Assembly (NCBI GenBank): GCA_029721515.1
Contig: CM056558.1
Span: 17,267,240-17,331,239, forward strand
Source of the DNA: Synanceia verrucosa
Lineage: Eukaryota > Chordata > Actinopteri > Perciformes > Synanceiidae
Direction of reading: 5' to 3'
DNA length: 64,000 bases
Shown here: positions 49,212 through 61,655 of the stretch, piece after piece
Layout of the letters: each line of letters begins with the position of its first letter
How positions within the stretch are numbered: the stretch's first letter is position 1
Program-made: the position numbers and the translations under genes
The notes under the pieces: generated by a model
What the model was told of the DNA's origin: nothing
Databases searched by the model: none
What the model saw: the letters and a program-made list of their open reading frames with translations, nothing else

Positions 49212-50366
49212 TGCTTTGGCCTACTTTATTAGGTACATCTGTTCAATTGCTTGTTAACACAAATGACTATTCAGCCAATCACATGACTGCAACTCAGTGC
49301 ACAATGAAGCATGCAGACATGGTCAAGACAACTTGCGTAAGTTCAAACCTAGCAACAGAATGGGGACGGAAGTGGATTTAAGTGACTTTGAACGTGGCAT
49401 GGTATTTGGTGCCAGACGGGCTGTTCTGAAATACTCAGACCCTGCCAAGTGTTTTTTTTCCATGCATAACCATCTCTAGGGTTTATAGAGAGTGGTCCAA
49501 AAAACACAAAATACCCAGTGAGAGGTAGCTGTATGGATGCAAATACTTTGTTGATGCGACAGATCACAGGAGAATGGGAAGACTGGTTTGAGATGATAGA
49601 AAGTCAACAGTAACTCAAATAACCTCTGGTTACAACCAAGGAGTGCAGAATAACATCTGTGAACCACAACACTGGAGCCTTGAAGAAGATAAGCTACACA
49701 GCAACAGAAGAGCACACCTGGTACCACTCCTGTCAATATGAACAAGAAACTGAGGCAACAGTTCACACAGGCTCATCACTACTGGACAATAGAAGATAGA
49801 GAAACATTGCCTGGTCTGACGAGTCTTGATTTCGGGTCAGAATTTCCTTTAAACAACATGAAAGCATGGAGCCATCCTGTCTTTTATCAATGGTTCAGGC
49901 TGGTAGTGGTGGTGTAATGGTGGGGGGAGAGTTTCTTCACACACATTGGGCCCCTTAGTACTAATTGAGCATTAGTTAAACACTACAGCCTACCTGAGCA
50001 TTGTTGCTGACCATGTCTGTCCCTTTATGACCAGTGGATCATCTTCTGATGGCTACTTCCAGCAAGACAATGTACCATGTCACAAAGATCAATGAATTCA
50101 CTGGGCTCCAATGGCCTCCACAGTCACCAAATCTCAACCCAGTAGAACTTTTGGGATGTGGTGGAATGGAAAATTGCATCATAGTTGTGCAGCCAACAAA
50201 TTGCAGCAACTGTGTGATGCTATCATGTCAATATGGACCAAAATCTCTGGAGGAAGTTTCCAACACCTTGTTTAACGTATGCCATGAAAAATTAAGGCAG
50301 TTCTGAAGACAAAAGGGGGTCCAGCCATTTACTAGCAAGTGTACCTAATAAAGTGGCCAGTGAGTG
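49212..50366 (+). mobile_element. Tc1/mariner-type DNA transposon, dead copy
   Basis: The left end GGCCTACTTTATTAGGTAC and the reverse complement of the right end GGCCACTTTATTAGGTAC form inverted repeats, with TA on both sides (49210-49211 and 50367-50368). The 1155-bp length is normal for a Tc1-like unit with one transposase gene. The phrases match a widespread fish Tc1-like family. Confidence 0.9.
49360..50335 (+). pseudogene. Tc1-like transposase pseudogene
   Basis: It starts with ATG at 49360 and reads DLSDFERGMVFGARRA, the DNA-binding end. After frame changes come VWSDES-like WSDES (first catalytic Asp, near 49820), FQQDNVPCHK (second Asp, near 50060) and QSPNLNPVE (final Glu, near 50120-50150). 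It ends KAVLKTKGGPAIY at a TAG. Several frameshifts, a stop right after WSDES and internal deletions mean it cannot make a transposase. The intact family protein is about 340 residues. Confidence 0.88.
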
Positions 50367-51780
50367 TATTACCAGACTGGAAAATTACATTTTAATTACA
50401 CTCAGAATTGTGTTTGGTTATAAAGTCAGAATGATGACATGTCAGGATCTCAGGAAGTTATGAAGTGTGAGGCTGAGAGTACTTTTAGAGAGTGCGGCTT
50501 TGGCCCTCACAATTATGGTTTATGTTTCAAAACAGGATGAGGCATGCTTCCGTCAGCACTAAATTTTTTACACCGCATAACACATTTAAAGCAAATTTGA
50601 TTGAATCTGTGTTTCATTATTAAGGAGTGTATTATGAATTCATCCTCTACTCATAGACACTCAGTCACCCTTGACATAAAAATTTTCTAAGACTCAGTCC
50701 ATTCACTAAAGGATTGTTCAGTAAATTAACCAAATCCCCAACTGCAGAAGTGTCAGGTAATGATTTCCCTAATTACACTTTAATTCAATTTTGTACTATA
50801 CTGACACCCTTCAGTGCATCTCTGACTCTTAGCCTGTCTCCCGACATTACTCTCTCCTCCCTAAAGAGGCAGGAAACAGCTCAGCACTGATGTCTTTCCT
50901 TCATGGTCTGTTTGTGGCTGCTGCAGTCTGAAGCTGCTCTGTGAGTTTCTGTTTTGAATCAGGGCTCCCTTTAAAAAGGAAGACACCAAGCATTTGAATG
51001 TGAATGTGTGTACATCAGCCATGTTCCAGCTTGATTTGTTTCTTCGGTGCATGACACTATTAAAACTTTTATGACCAAGACTTCGTCCTTTGGATCATAC
51101 CAATAGAGCTTGTATGTTTTTTATTGCTTGTAAATGCTACATAAAAAAAAAAAAAAATCAGATGCTACTCATCCTAAACTTAGTCCCTTAATACCAAGAA
51201 TGTATTGACTTCAAGATCTGCATTATGGAAAAAGCTGTGTCATGGCTTCCTGTAGTGTTTTTGTGGTTTATATTTACATTTGAAAACATGACAAGTTGAA
51301 CATCTGAACCCTTCTGAACATCCCATCTTTTTGACATAACCACATATATATTTGCATGTCATACAGTGTGACATGTAACAAATGTGGCCAAAGATTTTTC
51401 CTGTTGCAATAGTGGCAGAATAATTTGACAAATCTCGGTGCCAAGAGAAAGCAGCACCAGTCTGAAACTGTTGTGTCAGGGAAGGTTGAGGCTCACAGTC
51501 AGGTTGATAACTTTACAAGCTTCTGGCTGCTTTTGAGGTTGGAATGCTGGTTTTGCAAAGGCACAGGTCTTTGGGGGTCTACTTGTGGGTATGTCAGGGT
51601 TGTTATGAGTAAACGCAGGTCAGAGAGGCTAGCAGAGGTGCTGATAAAAACATACTTCTCAAATCTCTACAACCTATTGAATGTATACAGCTCCTGTTGG
51701 GAAGTGAGGAGTTCAAAATAAAAAAAAAAATCCCAATTCAAAATCTGTATTATATACATGTAAAAGAAACTATACAAAAT

Positions 51781-51902
51781 TGCCCTGCGATGAGGTGGTG
51801 ACTTGTCCAGGGTGTACCCTGCCTTCTCCCCTAAGACAAGATAGGCTCCAGCCCCCCCGAAACCCTATGAGGATAAGCGGTAGAAAATGGATGGATGGAT
51901 GG
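51781..51902 (+). mobile_element. 3' end of a teleost LINE-type repeat
   Basis: CTGCGATGAGGTGGTGACTT, TCCAGGGTGTACCCTGCC, GATAGGCTCCAGCC and ATGAGGATAAGCGGTAG followed by GGAT repeats form a well-known fish repeat tail. It is truncated at the 5' side, as LINE copies usually are. Confidence 0.75.
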
Positions 51903-53643
51903 AACTATGCAAAATTCTATTATTGAGTGGAACGCATTTTTGCTTAAGTGCAGTCCACAGAGGGGAGTTACAGTTAAGGTTAGTTTCTGTTCCATTCATT
52001 CACAAAAAAGACAAAAATATCAATCTCAGCATGAAGGCTGTTCATGTTACAAAGTAGGCACTCTACCAGGAACCGAACAGGTGAATTATTGGGTGACACT
52101 GGATAATACCAGCAAAAGTTAAGCCAGGTTCAGGTCTGACAACCCTCCTTTCTTTCAAGAATTGTCTTTTGTTAGTCCCCCTGTGATGTCAATACAGTGA
52201 TCTCATTGAAGTTCATAATTCTTTTTATCTGACACACCAGATGGTTTGTTACACAGAGTCACCCGAAAAGCAGTCATTGGAAACGGTTTGGAAAAGGGCA
52301 GACACTTTCAAGTGATTGGATTAACCATCTATCAAAGTCCTACTGAAACCAGTTGGAACAAGAGTGGAAACATCAACAAAAGCCTTTAGCTTCATTCTTT
52401 GCCGTTCTTTCAGTGAAGAAACACATAAACCACTCCATAACTAGCTCCTCACAATCGGCTGAACGGTTTGATAACAGTCCGGCACGACACAAACATGTAA
52501 CTTGAAGCCTGACAAGATGGATTTTGATGTGATCCCGCACACATTTTCACATGCTATGGCAACAATCCAACTGCTCTGGTGCATTTTCTGACACAGTGCT
52601 AATGCAGGTTTGAACATGGTTTTTTTTTATACAACCAGAGCATGGCTGGTTTAAATCAACCTATATTTTCTATTTGGCTTTAAATAACAATTATCAATCA
52701 CTTAAAAATATGTTGGTCTGCTCTGATACCAGTTCTGATTGGTTTGGGTGGCTATTCATGTTCATTCACACAATGCTCTGCACAGTGAAATTCAGCAATA
52801 TACAGTTTTCTTCTGACCGTCACTTATCTTGATGCAAAGAAAGCAGTCCCACTAATTTAAAACCTTTAATTAATGTTTTATTTTGCATTAATGTTGTTGG
52901 TCTATTGCAGACGAGCGCTGCATATCATTTCAGATTCTTTTAGTGTCAGAATTTCCTTTTTTTGGCCTCATAAAATCTGGGTACATTTCTTTACCTGCCT
53001 CCTTCCCACCTTGTCTGCAAGTGTGTCGCCCAGCTTGCCCTGCGCAGTAGATCACAATTCATATTCTAACAAATCTCAGGAAAAGGGCCACAAAGAGTAT
53101 GATGTCTGGCACCGCAGGCACTCTGGGCTTATGCTCCAGTATTTGAGCCATAATAAACTCAACCTTAGCTGATGTGGAAAGAGAAGGGACACACTGACAT
53201 ATGGATGTCCACCAAAAAGCATGATGTTATGCAGGTATATTTACTCCAGGCAATGTTTCCCTCACCCACACTATTGTAAATTAGCATAGCTTTCATGGTA
53301 AGGTTTCAGTGGATTTGTCTCTGAGACATACAGAGACTAAACAAATGCTGTGGCAAAAAAAAAAAAAAAAACATACTGGAAACATACTGGGTGAAGGGAC
53401 AGATGGAACAGGTGCAAATATTGCACACAAAGAGGCCAAACAGAGAAGCCAAAGTCAAGCACATGGGGGCGTTTGTGTGAGAACAGAAATATTTAGAAGG
53501 CTAAAAACAGTGGTGGCACTTAGACTCCACATCCATCACAGAGGAGACTGCTGTGTTTGTCCAGAGGAAGAGAGCTGTGCGGGTGTGAGCAGACTGCAAA
53601 GTTAGCAAGCTAGGTGGCTGGCCAAGAGACAAAAATCTTGTGG

Positions 53644-53646
<3 letters not shown>

Positions 53647-53675
<29 letters not shown>
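53647..53675. repeat. (AC)n microsatellite
   Basis: A perfect AC tract. Confidence 0.95.
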
Positions 53676-53678
<3 letters not shown>

Positions 53679-54087
53679 CAGTCTAGTTTATGAGGCTTTC
53701 TGATATGGTGGTTAAACCTGTTGGCAGTTTGGCAGCGAGAAATCATAACCCCCTGAGTTTTAGACATTTTAATCTGATTAGAACAAAAGCAAAATACATT
53801 ACGACAGTAAACACGAGAATTATAATTTTAATAGGTCCTGAATCAAATTGTTCCAGATCCACGATTTTCTTCTAAAACTGATTGTATCTATTTTTCAATT
53901 CTCATTAATTTATTATCCATTTTTAACAGCATATGCTTTGAAAGACATATAATGCTGCCAAATTTTAAATCAACATGTTTGAGGACACAATTTTGTCCTC
54001 AGAGAAGTTGTTTATTTCAATTGATTTTGTAGGCAAATTTTGAAAATATAAATAATGGTCCTAGTTATGATCCCTGCAGCACGTTTT

Positions 54088-54498
54088 TTAACGCAACGCA
54101 ATGTCATTTAAAATCCAAAGCGTGTGTGCCATTGATGAATATATACATCAAAGTGGTTTGTAGTGCTTGTAGTCGGGACATAAAGAAATGGTATACGCCA
54201 CAAAGATCAAAGCCGGAAGTGGAGACAATCGCGATTAGAGAGCAAAGCAAATGGAATCAAAACAAAAAGTGGTGATTTTGGTGAAAGTGGCCTCTCCTCT
54301 TCTCCACATAAAACAATAATGGAACAAGGTAAAAACAAACATTTTTTTCATGACGAAATAGAGTCTCTTCTTTCATTTGAGCTATATTCTTCAGAGTCGT
54401 AGTACAAATATTCTGTGGGTCTTGACTCAAAATGGCCAAAAAATGCTGACACAAGGCACTTTTTGGTTTTATAAAATGGCTGGCACTCAATGAGTTAA
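54088..54498. mobile_element. candidate piggyBac-type MITE with TTAA ends
   Basis: The block lies between TTAA at 54088-54091 and TTAA at 54495-54498. The right end read on the minus strand, TTAACTCATTGAGTGCCAGCC, resembles piggyBac-type fish elements. The left end TTAACGCAACGCAATG matches it only loosely. No transposase frame is present. Confidence 0.4.
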
Positions 54499-55189
54499 TA
54501 CAGGACCCAGCAAACTGGTTGCATTGAGTTTCAGTTGGAAGGAAGCTGGCAAACCAGTTTACAGCCTGCTAAGATAAGCCAATACTATTAATGATATTAA
54601 TATTATATAATATTATAAATATTAACCCAAGTGAAAAGTTTTCAGCTGTTTCAAAAGCCTCAGGCTGTGAACTAGCTTGTATATTAGCAAGTGGATATTT
54701 CACCATCAATGTGATTTATTTATCCTCTTAAAATGTACACTTGTGGCACCTAGAGCATAATTCATTGTATAATGGTTCTCCTCCAGCAACTCAATGCATT
54801 TAGGAAAAGACAGGAAACTAAAAAAAATACTAGAAACAGAGTAATGGTAACAGTACTGACTTCACTCGTGTCACAAAAAATAATCAATCGGATGGCTGAG
54901 GAAGGTTGTCTGTTTTGTCCCAGTACGGACTGATTCCAACAGGGCTTTTGTATCATGCATCCATGGCTACTGGGGGAATACCATGTTTCAATGTCCTTCC
55001 AATGGATAGACATTTGGCAGAACTAAATAATGAAAACCACCCACTACAGCATCAGTTGAGTTATAAATGTCAATTTTGTAATATCACCTCATTGGTTGCA
55101 ATGCCTTTGATGGAACCTATTTTTTCATCAATGGCATTGCAAACAACAATAAGATATGACAATGCACAAAGTAGAGATGTTGAGTGAGG

Positions 55190-55190
55190 T

Positions 55191-55216
<26 letters not shown>
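55190..55216. repeat. (GA)n microsatellite
   Basis: A GA tract with a terminal AAAGAG. Confidence 0.95.
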
Positions 55217-55227
<11 letters not shown>

Positions 55228-57019
55228 AAGCAAGACTAAAACTCAGTCTGAGTGGTTATTGTTGCATGTGCATAAATACATTTATTGAACACAATATATT
55301 TCTGCATTCAAAATCTTCATTTGCTCAGTCAATATGTGAATATTGATACAATTTTGTTTTTCAAAGGGTAAATGGCAACAGATATGGATTAAAGCATAAC
55401 ACTTTGTTCAGTAAAAATGTTGTAAATTTTGAAAATGATTATATCTATTGTTTTTCTGCATTTTGATTTTGAACTTTACAGTGCTCTGCAGTTATTGGAA
55501 ATACTTGGATCACACAAGTTGGAAACAATCCTATACAGTGTGATCAAGGTTTACCTGCGACTGTGCCAAGATACTGTCTTTAAACAGAATGGATGGACAA
55601 GCAAAAAAAAAATGATGTGAATGTTAAGATTATCAATTAAACTTGGAAGAGAAGAGCAGCCTTATATTGATGAGTTTCATATCGGGTTTAGTGATTACTC
55701 ATTCTGTATTTAACAATTCTAACAACCCCAAAAGTAGGCATAGATTGCATTATTGACCTTGGACAAGTTTTTGTTGGGCAATGGCACATTTGTTGTTTAA
55801 TGCTGCCTAAAGATGACAAAGCATCAATGATGCATCTGACCACACCTCATTTGAAAACCAACTTGACCATGGGTGCAACAATGACTGGACAAGCTAGCTG
55901 TCTGAGCTAGTGTGTGCCACATGTAACAGAGGGCCCAACGTGACTAGATCCTACATGTTCTCTTTTATTTAGGTTGTCCTTTGGCAGATGATAAATTCTC
56001 TTTCAATTCCAGGCTCAAGCTGTTGCTTCAGTTTCCAGAAGGTCTCTGAAATGTCACTGCCTTCAGTGCTCTGACTGGTGCCATTACAAGACCATTTGTT
56101 AGGCCACAGTAGCTCAGCACTTGTAAAGGTATTTGATTCCCAGGATCACTTCCAAAGTTGTCAGTGCTAACATACAAAGCCAAAAAAGCAAATGTTTTGC
56201 AAAACAGTCAAAACAGTAGTTTGTTTGTTCATGATGGTGAGCTTTCTTGAGCTAACAACTAACTGCTATAGCGAAATAGTTGTTTTAGGTAGTGTAGCTG
56301 TGTCTTTTGCAGATGTGATTTATTCAAGAAACAAAATAATTGATTTTCAAGAGATGGGCCTATTGAAACATTCATGCAAGTAACAACTGGAGCATTTTGC
56401 TTTTTTGGTTGTCGACGCATAGCTTTTCTTTTCTAATTCTTCTCATCACTTTCTGTCTACGATTGATATTCAAATTTAATCCATTTTCACCTGCATGGAC
56501 ATTTGTATCTGACTGTGATGTCATTAACGTCAAGTGTTATTTTGCAAAAAAAAGAACTTGGACTGAGAGAATGAATCATTGTCACTGAGCTTTCAGGATC
56601 CCTTAAGGAAGGTTGGGAAACAATATCCGTTCTTGACATTCAGTGAATAATCCATTCCCAAAGAGGATGTCCTTGCTAAATAATAAAATGCCATGCATGT
56701 CAAATTGGTGAGAAAATGACTGTCCAGCAGAGCACAACAGGCTAACAGCCAACACCACCGCAAGGTTTCTATCTCCATTCCTATCAAAAGATGCTTTCCC
56801 GCCTGGCCAGAGAGCTGTGTGCCAACATTTCTGTCGCCTCCGAAGGCTCTTGGAGAGTGAGGGGAGGAGGAGAAACTGTGCAGCTCTCATTGTGATGGAC
56901 GGCGTAACTGCCTCAGCATAATGTTCAAGTCATTTTCACAGCATATGTCATAGAAAATCACAGCTGCCTGGTGTGAAGACTGGAACACTGTGGACCACTC
57001 TGTACAAGATGGGTGAATA

Positions 57020-57020
<1 letters not shown>

Positions 57021-57053
<33 letters not shown>
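57021..57053. repeat. (GT)n microsatellite
   Basis: A GT tract with one TTT interruption. Confidence 0.95.
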
Positions 57054-57055
<2 letters not shown>

Positions 57056-60000
57056 TTGGAATATTTATCACATGGCAGGTCTTTTTCCTATGTGTGTTTT
57101 ACTTTGTACTTCATAGTTTATTTAAATATATTAAAATATTTATATTATATACATGAAAACTACTCCTCAGGCAAATAAAAGAAATGTCGTGGAATCAATG
57201 ACTGGTTAATGACTTGAGTCCCATCTACCACTTCCAACTCGAGGCCAATGCCTGCACTCGGTTAGAGGTAAAAATTAAAAGCACCTTTGAGAGAAACAAA
57301 AAGAGAAAGGAACCTTTCCTGTGACAAGAAATAAATAGGCTCCTGCTGTTGTCACATTGATATGTTTTTGCTCAGGTATTTTTGCCATTAGTTCCGACAG
57401 TGCATCGGCGGAACAACCATCGAGGGAAGGTGCTTAATGAGCTCTTTGTCTTACTCAGTTTTCAATGTCCTACATAATGCATTTTTCCTCCAAGTTTCTT
57501 ATTTGTTGCATTGCAAAATGGTTCAGCTTTTTTGGCTTGCTGTTTCTACAAATAATCAAATAAGTACTGCACAATACCCCAAGGAAAAGAGCTGTGTTTG
57601 TTTTCTAAATAGAGACTCATTATTTACTCTGTTATTAATTTGTTCTATGCTCTTATCGCTTGATACTGGTGGTGTTCTATTAAATAAGTATGGGAAAATG
57701 ATGATCATCACAAGGCAAAATTCTTAGCAACTATTACTTCTGTTATCCACAAAACTATGTTTCTAAAAGTCAAGACCCCAATACTCAACAAGTCTCCATA
57801 AGTAAACAACAATGTGGACAATTTGTTTGTTTCAACCCAAATTAACTTCAGAAGAAAACAGTTCCTTAGTGGTTCTGCCAATTTTAGGATTTAGGTCTGG
57901 CCCAGCAGCCTGGTCTCTTAAACAACACACTGTGCTAGAACAGCACTGCATTGTGAATTCTGTAGTTCTGCACATGGGAAAACTAAAAAAACTAAAAGCC
58001 TTAACCAACCCCAACAAGTGTATTTTTTTTTTTAAGTTTTGTTTGAATTTGCTGACCACGTTTAAAGCTATTAAAAAGTATGACCATACTTTTCCAGAGG
58101 AAAATATACTTCTAGTGAAATGTAACTGGGAATGACGTTTAGTTCTATAGGAATGTAATTTTGTGGGAGACATGGTTGAGCTGGGTTAAACACATTGTTA
58201 AAAGAAAACAGCATCAAGGGTTTGTGTGAGGCAAAATCTCAAATATTGAGATCATTTCTATGCTCAATCCAAAAAAAAAGTAAAGTCAGCAAAAGTAAAT
58301 TAAGCAGAAATCAAACAACAGCAAACAAAACAAAAAAAAAATGATAGCTGCAGCCTCACAGCAAGCTGCCACCTCGTCTTTCCATTATTACTGTGAATGG
58401 CAATTTAACTTCTCAGCCTCACCTAACTGGAACATGCCAAACATCAAACTCCTACAAAGTAATTGTATGATTGTTTGACACATCCACCTGAACACACCAA
58501 AAGTCGTAAAATGTAATTTACTGCAGAATTAATTTGACCACCCGCCTGAATCTTAACAGTACCCAGCCCCTCCCTACTCAGAGAACGTACTGTAATGATG
58601 CAAACCTGTTTTCACTGTCCTTGATTGAGCAACTGATCTCACTCACCTCACTTTGAATACTGTATATTAGATCCAACATGATTAATCAAAATAAAATTAT
58701 GCCATTTGTGGATGTAAGGAAACAGGAAGTCCGTGGATGAGCCCAAAAATGTGGAATACTGAGGAGGCAAAAGAACTTTATCAGTGCATGCACCCATGGA
58801 GAAACTTCTATTGGATTCATCTGTGGTTCATCCCAGAACATTTAATACACTCATGTTGATATACACCAATATTAAGAGAAAAAAAAACAGTATATTCTGA
58901 TTCCGGTCCAGATGGAACTTGGCCGGTTGGGGCCATTTGGGTTGGGGCAGAGAACTAATTTTGAATTCTGTTTGGAAACACTCTACAAATTCAGATATTT
59001 ATCCAAAATGTGTAGAAAAAGAATAATTCCATATGTTAGTGTGACTGAGCTGTGGTAGTTTTTAACACTTTCTGCCACTGATGACCCACTCTCTGTCTCT
59101 GAACATTTGAAGAAGACAAAATCTATGTTGAGACTGCCTGTAAGAAGTAGATTAAACTAAAATATCAAAAGACTTCATGAATCACAGCCCAGTTTTGCTG
59201 GCAACTTTTAACATCACTAACAGCATGAGTTTCTCCAACAGAAATGCTGTTCCTGACCTTGTATGCTTCCACCCCACAGGCAAGATTCTGCCTAATGCAT
59301 ACCGCCTCTGACACACTGTCCTCCAGGGGTTTGACTCCTTCCACAATAGACCTATATAAAACTGCAGAAGTAGATGGGTCGGCAAACTTTGTCCTGTGTC
59401 TCGGCACGCACAGTCTTCATGCTCTGCGTGATACCTCGGTTTTATGAAATACAGGCACCGTTTTCCATTCTATACACCTCATGAAATACAGCATGATGAC
59501 ACAGTAATCTTCTTTACTGAACATTCAATGAAATTATATGCTGTTGTAGATGGAGCAGGGTAGGTTCTTTCCTTCTTTTTTTATTGTATTGTTCTCTGCC
59601 ATCAAACAATACATTTTATATGGCTTCCTCGAGTGTTTCCCTTTGCTGTCGTTTCTCTTCATATTAAATTATATCAAAATGTCATGTCTTTTGCCACAGT
59701 CATTACTTTGTAAACTTTTGTACCACAGTAAATAAAAGTATATCTCAGCAGCATTCATGCCCGTCGTATTTTCTTTTTCATTTTCAAAAGCAACTTTCTT
59801 AGATTCGTGCCCTCGTGGAGGAAAAAAAAAACAGCCTTTACTCAGCGACACATGCTGTATTTTCCATTTGTTTGTAAGTGGTAATTTTCAACATTCGAAG
59901 GTGCATGATTTCAGAGAGAATAACTCAAGGAACTTACATTTCCCTTTAAAGACAAGACTGTTTGAAGTCAAAATTGAAATTAAGCTTCTCAGAATACACA

Positions 60001-61002
60001 GACCACAGTGAATAATGGAGAATTTCATGCTCAGACGTGTCTGCAGAAAATTTCTGTCCGAGGGGAATGGTAGCCTTTGACAAAGACTTGATCAAGTGTT
60101 GGAGAAGAGAGATGATATCAAATATAGAAATATTGGGGGCGGGAAATTATGTTGCATTTGCTATGAAAGACTGAGGAACTGGTGGTTGAAAATGCTATCT
60201 TGCTGTACAACATCAATCCATTCGGCCACACCGTGACCTTTGAGATGTTTCTGTCAACTGCACGAGGTCTGTTGTCTTCATTCAGAGCAAGGATCATGAT
60301 TGCTTTGGACATCTGTTATGAATGGACATGCTCTGTCTATGCTCCCTGTCTTGAGTCTATGTTTAAATGTTTCACCAGCCGCACCCAGCCAGATTCCTGC
60401 CAAATCCATTTCATCCTTTCCGCGAGCTCGGTTACAAACAGATAGATCCTTTCATCCCCCAAAGAGGTGTCCTGCGCTTCAGCGAAACAGCGTGACAGAG
60501 AAAAGCTTGGGGGGACGCCCGTAGCCAGCCCACAGTCTCATCTCCTACCCATAATCTAGCCTGTCTCTGCCATTGCAGATTACCTCCATGGAAACCAGTG
60601 GTGTTTGGCTGGTTGGCGAGCTGCTGGCAGCGATGGCAGCAGCATATGTAATGACACCGTCTGTCTCATACTGACAGAACAAGATAAAGATTCTCTTCTT
60701 CGCAGGCCCATGAGAACATGTCTGCATGGTTCCCAGAATGTTTGTTTCTTGGTGATTCTGAAGGTGAGAAAGAAAGGTTATTAAGTTCCTGTATGGATGA
60801 AGACTCCAGTCTGCTATACGTGGACGTAATACACACTTCCACAGAGAAAGGGATTACTGGAGATGAAAGGATTCTGAACAAGAGATTTTGAAAGGCCTAG
60901 TAATGCCACCATATGCACGAAAATTTACAGTCACACGCGCATGCACACAAACACACAAATGGGTTAGATTGTTTAAGTGTTGCCACCTTCATATTGATAT
61001 GG

Positions 61003-61655
61003 AATTTTCCTCCTTTTCCTCCAATGCTTTGTCCCACTTCCTCTTCTCTCTTCTTTCCTGCTACTTCTTTTCTCTCATTCACTTCTCCTTTTGCTTTGCC
61101 TCCTTGCCTCCCACTTCTGTCATCTCTCCCATCTTCTTTCCCTGCTTCTTCAGTCTTTCCACTCCTCCCCACACATCAGTGTCATTGCTGTTCTTTTTCT
61201 CTTTTGTTTTCTTTTACCTTTTTCCCTTCTTGTCTTCCTTCTCATTTGTCTCTGTATCTTTTGCCTTCTCCAACCTCTCCTTAAATGATTTTCTCCTCCT
61301 CCTTTTCTTTCATCCCCTTATCCTCTCCATATGCATTCTCTCTCTGCCTTTATTACCTTTCTCTACCTTCCTTATCTTTATTTTCCCTTTGCTTCCTTCT
61401 CTGTCCACTCCTTGTCCTCTTTTTGTTAATTTTCTTTAATTTTTCTTATTTGCCATCTTCTTTTCCCTTTCCTTCTCCTCTTCATATTTACCTTTATCTT
61501 CCTTCCCTTCTCTCTTTTTTTCCTTCCTCTTCCTTCCAATTTTCACTTATTTATATTTATATTTTTCTCTCCTCTGCTTATTCCTTCCTGTTTTACCTGC
61601 TTCTTTCATTTTGGTCTGTTTCTTCCTGTCAAACTTTCCCCATTTTTTATTTTAA
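61003..61655 (+). repeat. 650-bp polypyrimidine tract
   Basis: The plus strand is overwhelmingly C and T (short blocks such as CCTCTTCTCTCTTCTTTCC) over about 650 bases, ending abruptly near TTTTATTTTAAG. It is irregular, not a simple repeat. The long Ser/Phe/Leu-rich ORFs here (for example 60888-61439) follow from the composition and are not genes. Confidence 0.9.

Noticed and set aside
56115..56160. tRNA-like GTAGCTCAG...TTTGATTCCC
   Set aside because: The spacing is too short and no acceptor stem or anticodon arm can be drawn; too weak even for a SINE call.
59165..59407. 80-residue minus-strand ORF with SVSEAVCIRQ
   Set aside because: No family is recognised and a second frame is open too; no splice or promoter context.
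60888..61439. 183-residue ORF on the plus strand
   Set aside because: It lies in a polypyrimidine tract; its Ser/Phe/Leu/Pro composition follows from C/T-only codons, and two other frames are open as well.
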